Assembly: GCA_020853025.1 (NCBI GenBank)
Contig: JADYZP010000060.1
Span: 1 to 64,000 of the forward strand
Direction: 5' to 3'
Source of the DNA: Burkholderiales bacterium
Lineage (GTDB): Bacteria > Pseudomonadota > Gammaproteobacteria > Burkholderiales > Casimicrobiaceae
Length of the DNA: 64,000 nt
In this document: positions 26,620 to 35,181 of the stretch, piece after piece
Position numbering within the stretch: the stretch's first letter is position 1
Layout: every line of letters starts with the position of its first letter
Position numbers and translations under genes: made by a program
Notes under the pieces: model-generated
Databases searched by the model: none
What the model was told of the DNA's origin: nothing
The model's input: only the letters and a program-made list of their open reading frames with translations

Positions 26620-27738
26620 ATGACCGCCGCGGCACTCGCCGTCACCGAAGCCGCCGACGGACACACGGTACTCGCGCTGTCGGGCCGGCTCGATGCCGAC
26701 ACGATTCCCGAAGTCTGGAGGCAGGCGCTTCAGGTGGTGCGCGGCTCCGGCGGCAAATCGGTGGTCGTCGACGCCGCCGGCATCGACTATTGCGATGGTG
26801 CGGGCATCGCGCTGCTCGTCGATCTGCTCCGCCAGCCGAGGCAGACGCCGATAGCGGTCGAGAACCTGAAGCCGGCCTTCGCCGACCTTTTGCGCCAGTT
26901 CGACCCGCAAGTCCTCGCCCACGACCAGGATCCCGAGCAGCCGCGGCGCCCGGCGATCGAGGAACTGGGCCACAACGCCGCGATCATGTTGCGCGATATG
27001 CGCACGCAGGTGGAGTTCCTCGGACACAGCACGTCGGCGCTGTTCTCCGCCATCCGGCATCCATCGACAATCCGCTGGCGCGACGTCGGCGTGGTCTGCG
27101 AACGCGCCGGTGCCGACGCGCTGCCCATCGTCGCGCTGATCTCGTTTCTGCTGGGTCTCATCCTCGCGTTCCAGTCGGCGATTCCAATGCGGAAGTTCGG
27201 TGCCGAGATTTTCGTCGCCGACCTGATCGGACTGGCGATGGTGCGCGAACTGGGTGCGCTGATGACGGCGATTCTGCTGGCCGGACGCTCCGGCGCCGCA
27301 TTCGCCGCCGAGATCGGCACCATGCGCGTCAACCAGGAAATCGATGCATTGACCACCATGGGCCTGGATCCGGTTCGCTTTCTGGTGACCACACGCGTCA
27401 TTGCCGCCGTGCTGATGACGCCGCTGCTGACTCTGTTCGCGGTCCTGGTCGGATTGCTGGGTGGGGCGCTGACCATGCGGTCCTTCGGAATTCCCTTCAT
27501 CACCTTTCTGCACGAGGTCGAGAGCATCGTCACCTTCCAGGACTTCATGGCCGGGTGGGTGAAGTCCTTCGTCTTCGCGCTGCTGATCGCCGGCATCGGC
27601 TGCCTGCGCGGACTGCAGACCGGCGCGGGGGCGTCCGCGGTGGGCGATGCCGCTACGCGCGCCGTCGTCTCGGGGCTCGTGCTCATCGTGATCGTCGACG
27701 GTGTCTTCGCCGTCCTTTATTTCATTCTCAATATCTGA
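26620..27738 (+). CDS. MlaE-family lipid ABC permease with N-terminal STAS domain
   Basis: A 372-residue protein. Residues about 1-105 form a STAS domain (VLALSGRLDADTIPEVW, VVVDAAGIDYCDGAGIALLVDLL). The rest is an MlaE permease: LPIVALISFLLGLILAFQSA, a LAMVRELGALMTAILLAGRSGAAFAAEIG block with the conserved Glu-rich coupling helix, and NQEIDALTTMGLDPVRFLV. In E. coli the STAS protein (MlaB) and permease (MlaE) are separate subunits of the Mla phospholipid transporter; here they are one polypeptide. Start ATG 26620 opens the STAS fold directly. First gene of a four-gene operon with ATPase, MCE protein and lipoprotein. Confidence 0.9.
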   Translation: MTAAALAVTEAADGHTVLALSGRLDADTIPEVWRQALQVVRGSGGKSVVVDAAGIDYCDGAGIALLVDLLRQPRQTPIAVENLKPAFADLLRQFDPQVLAHDQDPEQPRRPAIEELGHNAAIMLRDMRTQVEFLGHSTSALFSAIRHPSTIRWRDVGVVCERAGADALPIVALISFLLGLILAFQSAIPMRKFGAEIFVADLIGLAMVRELGALMTAILLAGRSGAAFAAEIGTMRVNQEIDALTTMGLDPVRFLVTTRVIAAVLMTPLLTLFAVLVGLLGGALTMRSFGIPFITFLHEVESIVTFQDFMAGWVKSFVFALLIAGIGCLRGLQTGAGASAVGDAATRAVVSGLVLIVIVDGVFAVLYFILNI

Positions 27739-27769
27739 TGAACGCCTCGCACGCATTCGGACTGTGCGA

Positions 27770-27812
27770 CAGGCTTCAGCCTGACGCGATGCCGCGCAAG
27801 GCTGAAGCCTTG
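27770..27812. repeat. Dispersed palindromic intergenic repeat, family A, copy 2
   Basis: Two hairpins, CAGGCTTCAGCCTG (27770-27783) and CAAGGCTGAAGCCTTG (27797-27812), separated by GACGCGATGCCGCG. The arrangement and the second stem match copies at 2803-2870 and 31934-31998. It lies in the 129-base gap between the permease and ATPase genes of one operon and could affect mRNA stability there. Confidence 0.7.
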
Positions 27813-27867
27813 CCTGCAGGGGTATTTCGCGCGTCTCGGGTGGCACGCCGCACCAAGGGCCACTGAA

Positions 27868-28632
27868 ATGGAACCCGCCGACACCATCATCCGCGTGCAG
27901 GACCTGACGGCGGGCTACGACGGTAAAGCGATCCTCGAGCACGTCTCCTTCGACGTGCATCGCGGCGAGGTGTTCGTGATCCTGGGAGGGTCGGGCTGCG
28001 GCAAGAGCACGCTGTTGAAGCACATGATCGGACTCTATCCGCCGATATCCGGGCAGGTGCTGATCGACGGCGCCGACATCGTGACCGCCGACGGCGATGC
28101 GCGCGATGCAATCCTGCGCCGCTTCGGCGTCACGTACCAGTCGGGTGCCTTGTTCGGTTCGATGACGCTGCTGGAAAACGTCCGACTGCCACTCGAGGCA
28201 TTCACGCAACTCGACCTCGAGCAGATGGACCTGCTGGCGCGGATGAAACTCGACCTGGTCGGTCTTGTCCAGTTCACCGGGCACCTGCCGGCGGAGATTT
28301 CAGGCGGTATGCAAAAGCGTGCGGCCATCGCGCGCGCAATGGCGCTCGATCCCCGGATCCTGTTCCTCGACGAACCGTCGGCGGGTCTCGATCCCATCAC
28401 GTCGGCCGAACTCGACGCGCTGATTCTCCGGCTGGCGGGCAGCCTCGGCGTCACCTTCGTCATCGTCACGCACGAACTCGCCAGCATCTATGCGATTGCC
28501 GATCGTGTCATCATGCTCGACAAGCGCGTCAAGGGCATCATCGCCGACGGTGATCCGCGGCGATTGCGCGACGAAAGCACCGATCCCTACGTGCGCCAAT
28601 TCTTCAACCGTGAAGCCGAACTTGCCGCCTGA
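27868..28632 (+). CDS. MlaF-type ABC ATP-binding protein
   Basis: A 254-residue ATPase for an MCE/Mla lipid transporter. Walker A is GGSGCGKSTLLK, the Q-loop region YQSGALFGSMTLLENV is typical of MlaF (a Ser-Gly-Ala-Leu-Phe stretch), the signature is ISGGMQKRAAIARA, Walker B is ILFLDEPSAGLDP, and a His switch follows in VIVTHELAS. The C-terminal tail DPRRLRDESTDPYVRQFFNRE is also MlaF-like. It works with the STAS-MlaE permease upstream and the MCE protein downstream in moving lipids between membranes. Confidence 0.93.
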   Translation: MEPADTIIRVQDLTAGYDGKAILEHVSFDVHRGEVFVILGGSGCGKSTLLKHMIGLYPPISGQVLIDGADIVTADGDARDAILRRFGVTYQSGALFGSMTLLENVRLPLEAFTQLDLEQMDLLARMKLDLVGLVQFTGHLPAEISGGMQKRAAIARAMALDPRILFLDEPSAGLDPITSAELDALILRLAGSLGVTFVIVTHELASIYAIADRVIMLDKRVKGIIADGDPRRLRDESTDPYVRQFFNREAELAA

Positions 28633-28639
28633 GCCTGAT

Positions 28640-28752
28640 ATGCGCGCAGCGCCGCCGCTGGGCGTCCTAACTCGCGCCGCCGGGCCGCCCCAAGGCGCGT
28701 GCCCCCCAGTGGGGGGAGGGCGCGAAGCGCCTTCGGGGGGCGTCCTCCTGCG
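28640..28752. repeat. GC-rich palindromic intergenic repeat
   Basis: The gap before the MCE gene is filled by a GC-rich element containing the perfect stem CCCCCC-AGT-GGGGGG (28702-28716) and further inverted segments around GGCGCGAAGCGCC. Similar GGGCCGCCCCAAGG elements with runs of C and G are frequent between genes in Burkholderiales, from general knowledge. It leaves the MCE gene with only a poor ribosome-binding site. Confidence 0.6.
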
Positions 28753-29814
28753 ATGAGCCAAAAGGCCAACTACTTCAAGCTCGGCTTGTTCGTGATCGGC
28801 GCGCTGGTGGCCGGTGTCCTGGTGCTCGGAATCATCGGCACCGGACGCTTTTTCGAGCGACGCGTGGTCATCGAGACGTACTTCAAGGAGTCGGTGCAGG
28901 GACTCGACGTCGGTTCCAAGCTCAAGCTGCGCGGCGTGGTGATCGGCGATGTGACCAAGATCAGCTTCACCTACGTCTACTACCAGCTCGACCTGCCGAT
29001 CACCGAGCGTGAACGCTTCGTGCTCGTCGAGGCGCAACTGGAACCGCGTCTGGTCGGCGGTCGCGCCGCGGCCGGGGACTGGTCGAGCGCCGATATCGTC
29101 GCGCAGGAAGTCGAGAAGGGGCTGCGGCTGCGGCTGGCGCCGCAAGGTATCACCGGCACCAGCTATCTCGAACTGGATTACTTCGACCCGCCGCCGCCGG
29201 TGCTGCCGATCAGCTGGACGCCGCGCAATCCCTACATCCCCAGCACGCCGTCGACGGTGACCGCCATCGTCAACGCGGCACAGGACATCCTGGAACGTTT
29301 GAGTCGCGTCGACCTCGAGAAGACGATGGACAACGTGAACCGGCTGCTGGTCACGACCAACGAACGCGTTGCCGCCATCGACACCAAGACGCTCACCGAG
29401 CGTGCCGGGCGCACGCTCGGCAAGCTCGACGCGACCCTCGATGGCATCCAGGCGAAGAAAATATCCGATGAGGCGACGGCGCTGCTGGCCGAGATGCGAC
29501 AAACCAACGCCGAATTGAAGAGGACACTCGCCAATCCGGCGCTGCAGAAGATTTCGGAGGACGCTGCCGCGACGATGGCCACAGTCAGGGGACTGGTCTC
29601 GGATCCGAAGCTTGCGAAAACGGTGGCGAGCCTCGAGCGCATCACCGGCCGCTTCGACCGGCTGTTCGGCTCGACCGACACCGATCTTGCGACGACGTTC
29701 GAGAACCTGCGCGCGATCACCGACAACCTGCGCGACCTGACCGAGGAGACCAAGCGGTATCCGGCCGGCTTCTTCTTCGGCGCGCCGCCCGCCCCGCTGG
29801 AGCGCAAACCATGA
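28753..29814 (+). CDS. MCE-domain protein (MlaD/PqiB-like)
   Basis: A 353-residue membrane-anchored MCE protein. One N-terminal membrane helix (about 9-29) is followed by an MCE domain (about 37-120; ETYFKESVQGLDVGSKLKLRGV, VGGRA insertion, GITGTSYLELDY) and then a long helical region to the end with alternating hydrophobic and charged residues, as in MCE proteins that form a periplasmic tunnel. It presents lipid substrate to the ABC permease. The C-terminal FFFGAPP-type end is also seen in related proteins. Its stop overlaps the start of the lipoprotein gene by four bases. Confidence 0.9.
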   Translation: MSQKANYFKLGLFVIGALVAGVLVLGIIGTGRFFERRVVIETYFKESVQGLDVGSKLKLRGVVIGDVTKISFTYVYYQLDLPITERERFVLVEAQLEPRLVGGRAAAGDWSSADIVAQEVEKGLRLRLAPQGITGTSYLELDYFDPPPPVLPISWTPRNPYIPSTPSTVTAIVNAAQDILERLSRVDLEKTMDNVNRLLVTTNERVAAIDTKTLTERAGRTLGKLDATLDGIQAKKISDEATALLAEMRQTNAELKRTLANPALQKISEDAAATMATVRGLVSDPKLAKTVASLERITGRFDRLFGSTDTDLATTFENLRAITDNLRDLTEETKRYPAGFFFGAPPAPLERKP

Positions 29815-30443
29815 TGGCAACGCGACGTGACTGGATGCGGCGCACGCTCGCCGCGATGGCGATGGGCGCGCTGGTGGCGTTGGGAGGCTGCAGCCTGACG
29901 CGTCCCGCACCGGTGAAGGAGACCTTCGTGCTCGAGCCCCCGTTGCCGGCCGCGACCGCCCGGTCGCAGAAGGGCGTGCTGCGCGTGGGTACGGTGACCG
30001 TCGGTGCGCCGTTTCGCGGCCGCAGCTTCGTTTTCCGCGAGACGGATCTGCGCTACGAGACCGACTACTACCACGAGTTCCTGGTCGCGCCCGCGGCGAA
30101 CATCGCCGACGCGACGGTGCGCGCGCTGGCGGCGGCGAAGGTGTTTGCGTCGGTCGTGCCCGCGAGCGTGATCGCGGAACCCGACTGGGTGCTCGAAGGC
30201 TTCGTCGATGCGTTATACGGCGATGCGCGCGATGCGGGCAAGCCCGCCGCCGTGCTGTCGATCACCTGGTACCTTCGCCGCGGGGACAACGATGCAGGGG
30301 TTCCGGTCTGGTCGAAGAAGTACGAGCGGCGCGTGCCCTTCGCCGCCGGAAGCACGAACGCCTACGCGACGGCGTTGAACGACGCACTCGGCGACATCCT
30401 GGCCGAACTCGCGCGTGACCTGGAAGGCCTGAAGCTGCCGTAG
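29811..30443 (+). CDS. ABC-type transport auxiliary lipoprotein (PqiC-like)
   Basis: A 210-residue lipoprotein. The signal ends in LVALGGC with the lipid-attachment Cys at about 26. The mature part has KETFVLEP near the start and the pattern LRVGTVTVGAPFRGRSFVFRE followed by YHEFLVAPAANIADATVRAL, as in the auxiliary component (COG3218/PqiC type) of MCE transporters. It is probably attached to the outer membrane, where it would dock the MCE tunnel. Final gene of the operon; it converges with the RND outer-membrane gene 11 bases away. Confidence 0.85.
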   Translation: MMATRRDWMRRTLAAMAMGALVALGGCSLTRPAPVKETFVLEPPLPAATARSQKGVLRVGTVTVGAPFRGRSFVFRETDLRYETDYYHEFLVAPAANIADATVRALAAAKVFASVVPASVIAEPDWVLEGFVDALYGDARDAGKPAAVLSITWYLRRGDNDAGVPVWSKKYERRVPFAAGSTNAYATALNDALGDILAELARDLEGLKLP

Positions 30444-30454
30444 CCGCGGCGCGT

Positions 30455-31924
30455 TCAGAACAGCGGCTGTACTCGCGTCCGCTCACCGAGCGGCGCCGTC
30501 TTCCCGGCTCCTGTAAGCGAGTCCGCCAGGTCGATCCAGCCGCCGCCCATCGACTTGTAGACGTTGACGATCTGCGTGTACTGGTCGGCGTAGGTGCGCA
30601 CTGCGGCGAGCTCGGCGGAGAACAGTTCGTTTTCCGCGTACAGCGTCTCGATGTAGCCGGCGTAGCCGTTGTTGAAGCGCACGCGCGACAGCCGCGCATA
30701 CTCGCGCAGAGCCTTCACGCGCTGCAGTTGCGCGGCGGCCTCGTCGCGTTTTTTCACCGAGCCCATCAACGCGTCGTTGGTCTCGCGGAAGGCGTTGAAC
30801 ACCGTCTGCTGGTAGAGCGCCAGCGCCTGCGCCGATCCCGCCTCGGCCGCCTGCACCTGGCCCGCGATCGAGCCGGCGGTGAACAGTGGACCGGCAAGGC
30901 CGGCGGCGATCGTCCACGCGACAGCCGGCCCGCTCAGGAAGTTGGAAAACGCGGCACTCACCGAACCGTAGGATCCGGTGAGGTTGAACTGCGGGTAGTA
31001 CAGCGCGCGGGCGGCGCCGATGTCCGCGTTGGCGGCGATCATCGTCTGTTCGGCCTGCAGGATATCGGGCCGCCGTTCGAGCAGCGAAGAGGGCAGGCCC
31101 AACGGGATCGCCGGAATCGCGAGCTCGCCGATCGCCTTGCCGCGTGGCACCGGATACGGATTGCGTCCCTGCAAGAGCGCGATCAGGTTCTCCTGTGCAG
31201 CGATCTGTTGCTCGATCTGCGGGATGGCCGCCAGCGCCTGCTGGTACTGCGACTGGACCTGCGCCAATTCGAGCTTGGAGACGACGCCGCCCTTGTGCCG
31301 CAGCTCGAAGATCCGCAGCGTGTCGGCGTTGTTGCGCGCCGTCTGGCGCGAGATCGCGAGCTGCTCATCGAGCGCGCGCAGCCCGATGTACGTCGCCGCC
31401 ATGCTGGTCACCACCGATAGCACGACGCCGCGCCGGCCCTGCTCGGTTGCATACACCTGCGCCTGTGCGGCCTCGGTCTGCCGGCGCACGCGCCCGAAGA
31501 GGTCGAGCTGCCAGCCGGCGCCGAGCGCGCCGTTGTAGAGGTTGAAGTAGGGATCCGCGCCCGGCGGCAGCGGCGACACACCGACCGCGGAGCTGCGGTT
31601 GCGGCTGGCGTCGAGGTTGAAGCTGGCCTGCGGATAGAACTGCGCGCGCGTCGTGACAAGCGCGCCGATGAAGCCATCGACGCGCGCTGCGGCGATGACC
31701 AGGTCACGGTTGTCTTTCAGAGCCGAGTCGATGAGGTCGGTCAGCACCGGATCGCCGAACTGCTCCCACCAGCGCGTGTTGGCGACGTCAGCCGCCTGCG
31801 CATAGTCGATGCGCCACGCCTGCGGCGCCGCGACCTGCGGCTTCACGTAATCGGGACCCACCGTACAGGCGCCGGCGAGCATTGCCAGGAAAGTGGCGAG
31901 CAATGTCCGCCGCCCGCGACGCAT
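30455..31924 (-). CDS. RND efflux outer-membrane lipoprotein (OprM/NodT family)
   Basis: A 489-residue TolC-like outer-membrane channel. The signal ends in MLAGAC (lipobox) followed by TVGPDYVKPQVAAPQAWR, the classical NodT-family start. Two repeated blocks of beta strands and long coiled helices follow, including WELDLFGR-like WQLDLFGRVRRQTEAA and RPDILQAEQTMIAANADIGAA. It completes the tripartite pump with the adaptor and the inner-membrane protein upstream on the same strand. ATG 31924 is chosen; the longer frame runs through a palindromic repeat. Confidence 0.93.
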   Translation of the reverse strand: MRRGRRTLLATFLAMLAGACTVGPDYVKPQVAAPQAWRIDYAQAADVANTRWWEQFGDPVLTDLIDSALKDNRDLVIAAARVDGFIGALVTTRAQFYPQASFNLDASRNRSSAVGVSPLPPGADPYFNLYNGALGAGWQLDLFGRVRRQTEAAQAQVYATEQGRRGVVLSVVTSMAATYIGLRALDEQLAISRQTARNNADTLRIFELRHKGGVVSKLELAQVQSQYQQALAAIPQIEQQIAAQENLIALLQGRNPYPVPRGKAIGELAIPAIPLGLPSSLLERRPDILQAEQTMIAANADIGAARALYYPQFNLTGSYGSVSAAFSNFLSGPAVAWTIAAGLAGPLFTAGSIAGQVQAAEAGSAQALALYQQTVFNAFRETNDALMGSVKKRDEAAAQLQRVKALREYARLSRVRFNNGYAGYIETLYAENELFSAELAAVRTYADQYTQIVNVYKSMGGGWIDLADSLTGAGKTAPLGERTRVQPLF

Positions 31925-31933
31925 CAAGCATCG

Positions 31934-31998
31934 TTGCGGGCAAGGCTGCAGCCTTGCGCGACGCCGCATCCGGCTGCAACCGGACCCACATGCGGTGG
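31934..31998. repeat. Dispersed palindromic intergenic repeat, family A, copy 3
   Basis: Contains CAAGGCTGCAGCCTTG (31941-31956), a perfect palindrome, and TCCGGCTGCAACCGGA (31969-31984). Reverse-complemented, the whole segment follows copy 1 (2803-2870) closely. It lies in the 100-base gap between the RND pump gene and the outer-membrane channel gene of the same operon. Confidence 0.75.
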
Positions 31999-32024
31999 AG
32001 GGATCGGCACCGATTCGCTTCATT

Positions 32025-35000
32025 TCAGTGCCCGTCGCGCACCGCACCCGCGGCGGCTGCGGCCGGCTTGCGGCCGGCGACACGCTGCGACAGCGATTCC
32101 AGCAGGAAGAAGAACAGCGGCGCGAACACGACAGCGACGAGCATCGACGCCAGGATGCCGCCGATCACGCCCGTACCGATCGCGCGCAGGCTGTTGGCGC
32201 CGGCACCGGTCGCGATGGCCAGCGGCACGCAGCCGAAGCCGAAGGCGAGCGACGTCATGACGATCGCGCGCAGCCGCGCGCTTGCTGCCGCCAGCGCGGC
32301 GTCGTGGGCGGACATGCCCTCGCGCACGTGCTCGATCGCGACTTCGCAGATGAGGATCGCGTTCTTCGCGGACAACCCGACCAGCGTGACCAGTCCGACC
32401 TGGAAGTAGACGTCGTTCTCGAGGCCGACCAGCCAGGTCAGGGCTAACGCACCGAGGATGGAAATGGGCACCGTCAGCACGACGGCGATCGGCAGCGTCC
32501 ATTTCTCGAACTGCGCGGCAAGCAGCAGGAAAACGAGAACCAGGCCGAAGACGAACGCCGACGTCGACGTGCTGCCGGACTCCTTCTCCTGCAGCGCCTG
32601 ACCGGCCCAGGCGAAGGAAAAATCACCGGGCAGTTCGCGTGCAACCTCCTCCATCGCGTTCAGCGCCTGTCCGGAACTGTAGCCCGGCGCCTGATTGCCG
32701 GTGATCTTGACCGCGGGAAAGCCGTTGAAGCGGGTGACCAGCTTCGGTGACGCCACGTAGCGGGTCGTGATCAGCGCCGACAGCGGCACGTTGGCGCCGC
32801 TCTTCGAACGTACGTAGACGCGGTCGAAATCGGACGGGCTCATCCGGTAGTTCGCATCGGCCTGCAGGATCACCCACCAGACGCGCGAAAATTGCGCGAA
32901 CTGCCCGGCGATCTGCGAGCCGAAGAACGTCTGCATGGTCTGGAAGGCGTCGGCCACCGTCACACCGAGCACCTCGGCCTTGTTGCGGTCGAGGTCGACA
33001 AAGAGCTGCTGGGTGGCCGCGCGGTACGTGGTCGACACGCCTTGCAGCTCGGGCCGCTGCCGAGCCTTGGCGATGAACTGTTCGACGGCGGCGCCGGTGG
33101 CGCGCGCGTCGCCGGCGCCGCGGTTTTGCAGGTAGAACTCGAAGCCGCCGGTCGTGCCCATGCCCGGAATCGATGGCGGATTGAGCGCGAAGACGAAGGC
33201 GTCGTTGATCTGCGCGAACTGTGCGTTCAGCCGCTTCAGCGTCGCGAACGACGACAGCGACGGATCGCTGCGCTCGCCGAAGGGCTTGAGCGAGGCGAAG
33301 ATGACCCCGGCGTTATTCTGGATCTGGCCGTCGATCAGACTGTAGCCGGCGACGGAAGCAACGTCGGAGACGGCGGGATCCGCCGAGGCAATCTGCTGCG
33401 CGCGCGCGGTGATCGCGGCGGCGATCTCGAGATTCGCGGTGTCCGGCGCGACGATGGCAGCGAAGAAGTAACCCTGGTCCTCGTCGGGAACGAAGCTCGA
33501 CGGCAGGACGCGGAACATGTAGACGATGCCGACGATGATGCAGCCGAATACGATCAGCGCAATCGGCCAAGCCTTCAGCGTGCGCGCGACGGCGCCGACG
33601 TAGCCGCGGCGCAGCCGCTCGAAGCCATTCTCGAACCAGCGGAAGAATCCGCGCTTCTCGCCGTGGTGCGCGCGGATGATGATCGCGGCGAGTGCCGGCG
33701 ACAGCGTCAGCGCCATGACGCCCGAAATCACCATCGAAATCGCGATGGTGACGGCGAACTGCTGGTAGAGCTTGCCGGTGACGCCGCCGAGGAAGGCCAC
33801 CGGCAGAAAGACCGCGACCAGCACCAGCACGATCGAGATCAGCGCGCTGGCGATCTGCGTCATCGTCGCCTTCGCGGCCTCGAGCGCCGACATGCCCTTG
33901 TCCGCCATGTTGGTCTCGACGCCCTCGACGACGATGATCGCATCGTCGACGACCAGGCCGATCGCGAGGATCAGGCCGAACATCGTCAGCATGTTGACCG
34001 AGAAGCCGAGCAGGTGCATGCCGACGAAGGTGCCGATGATCGACACCGGGACCGCGAGGATCGGGATGATCGTCGCCCGCAGCGACTGCAGGAACACGAA
34101 CACCACCAGCACGACCAGCGCCACCGCTTCGAAGAAGGTGTGGATCACCTTCTCGATCGACGTCAGCGTGAAGAGGCTGGTGTCGAGCGCGATCCGGTAG
34201 TCGAGCCCGGTGGGAAACTGCTGCTTCAACTCGGCCAGACGCTTGCGCACCGCGTTGGCGGTCGCCACGGCGTTGGCACCCGGCTGCTGGTAGATCGCGA
34301 TCGTCGTCGACAGCTTGCCGTTCATCCGGCTGGCGATCGAGTAATCGCGCTTCTCGAGTTCGACGCGCGCGATGTCGCGCAGCAGGACCATCGCCGTGCC
34401 TTCTTTCGCGGCGCGGACGATGATTTCCTCGAATTCCTCCGGTTTGGTCAGCAGCCCCTGCGCGGTGATGACGAAGGTCTGCCGGGTGCCGGGCACCGAA
34501 GGCTGGCCACCGATCTGGCCGATGCCGAAGGTCTGGTTCTGGCTTTGGATCGCCGCCGTCACCTCACCCACGGTGATGCCGAGCTGCGCCATGCGGTCCG
34601 GCTGCAGCCACACGCGCATCGCGATGTCGGGCAGACCGAGCACCGACGCGCGGTTGGCGCCCGGAACGCGCTTCAGCTCGTCCAGCACGTACAGGTTCGT
34701 GTAGTTGTCGATGTAGGTGCCGGTATAGCGGTCGTCCGGCGAGAAGACCGACAGCACCATCATGATCCCGGACGACTGCTTGTCGACGGTCACACCCTGC
34801 TGCACGACGGTCTGCGGCAGCAGCGAAGTCGCCTGGCCCACGCGGTTCTGGACGTTGACCTGATTGATGTCCGGGTCGCTGCCCGGCTTGAAGACGACGT
34901 TGATCGAGACGTTGCCCGACGACGAACTGGTCGACTGGAAGTACAGCAGGTTGTCGATGCCGTTGATCTGCGCTTCGATCGGTGCGGCGACCTGGTTGGC

Positions 35001-35174
35001 GATCACCTCGGCGGTGGCGCCCGGATAGGCAGCCGACACGCTGACCTGCGGTGGCGCCATTTCCGGGTATTGCTCGACCGGTGCGACCGACATCGCGACC
35101 GCGCCGGCGAGCACGAACAGGATCGAGATGACCGACGACAGGATCGGCCGGTCGATGAAGAAGTGCGTGAACAT
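32025..35174 (-). CDS. RND multidrug efflux pump, inner-membrane subunit (AcrB/MexB type)
   Basis: A 1049-residue HAE1-family proton/drug antiporter. It starts MFTHFFIDRPILSSVISILF, typical of this family. Two halves each carry one membrane helix, a large periplasmic loop and five more helices. TM4 has the proton-relay pair in AIGLVVDDAIIVVEGVE, and GGVTGKLYQQFAVTIAISM marks the TM6 area. The porter-domain sequence FGIGQIGGQPSVPGTRQTFV is MexB/AcrB-like. It exports hydrophobic or amphiphilic drugs; range unknown. It begins 7 bases after the adaptor gene. Confidence 0.96.
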   Translation of the reverse strand: MFTHFFIDRPILSSVISILFVLAGAVAMSVAPVEQYPEMAPPQVSVSAAYPGATAEVIANQVAAPIEAQINGIDNLLYFQSTSSSSGNVSINVVFKPGSDPDINQVNVQNRVGQATSLLPQTVVQQGVTVDKQSSGIMMVLSVFSPDDRYTGTYIDNYTNLYVLDELKRVPGANRASVLGLPDIAMRVWLQPDRMAQLGITVGEVTAAIQSQNQTFGIGQIGGQPSVPGTRQTFVITAQGLLTKPEEFEEIIVRAAKEGTAMVLLRDIARVELEKRDYSIASRMNGKLSTTIAIYQQPGANAVATANAVRKRLAELKQQFPTGLDYRIALDTSLFTLTSIEKVIHTFFEAVALVVLVVFVFLQSLRATIIPILAVPVSIIGTFVGMHLLGFSVNMLTMFGLILAIGLVVDDAIIVVEGVETNMADKGMSALEAAKATMTQIASALISIVLVLVAVFLPVAFLGGVTGKLYQQFAVTIAISMVISGVMALTLSPALAAIIIRAHHGEKRGFFRWFENGFERLRRGYVGAVARTLKAWPIALIVFGCIIVGIVYMFRVLPSSFVPDEDQGYFFAAIVAPDTANLEIAAAITARAQQIASADPAVSDVASVAGYSLIDGQIQNNAGVIFASLKPFGERSDPSLSSFATLKRLNAQFAQINDAFVFALNPPSIPGMGTTGGFEFYLQNRGAGDARATGAAVEQFIAKARQRPELQGVSTTYRAATQQLFVDLDRNKAEVLGVTVADAFQTMQTFFGSQIAGQFAQFSRVWWVILQADANYRMSPSDFDRVYVRSKSGANVPLSALITTRYVASPKLVTRFNGFPAVKITGNQAPGYSSGQALNAMEEVARELPGDFSFAWAGQALQEKESGSTSTSAFVFGLVLVFLLLAAQFEKWTLPIAVVLTVPISILGALALTWLVGLENDVYFQVGLVTLVGLSAKNAILICEVAIEHVREGMSAHDAALAAASARLRAIVMTSLAFGFGCVPLAIATGAGANSLRAIGTGVIGGILASMLVAVVFAPLFFFLLESLSQRVAGRKPAAAAAGAVRDGH

Positions 35175-35181
35175 GCGGCGG

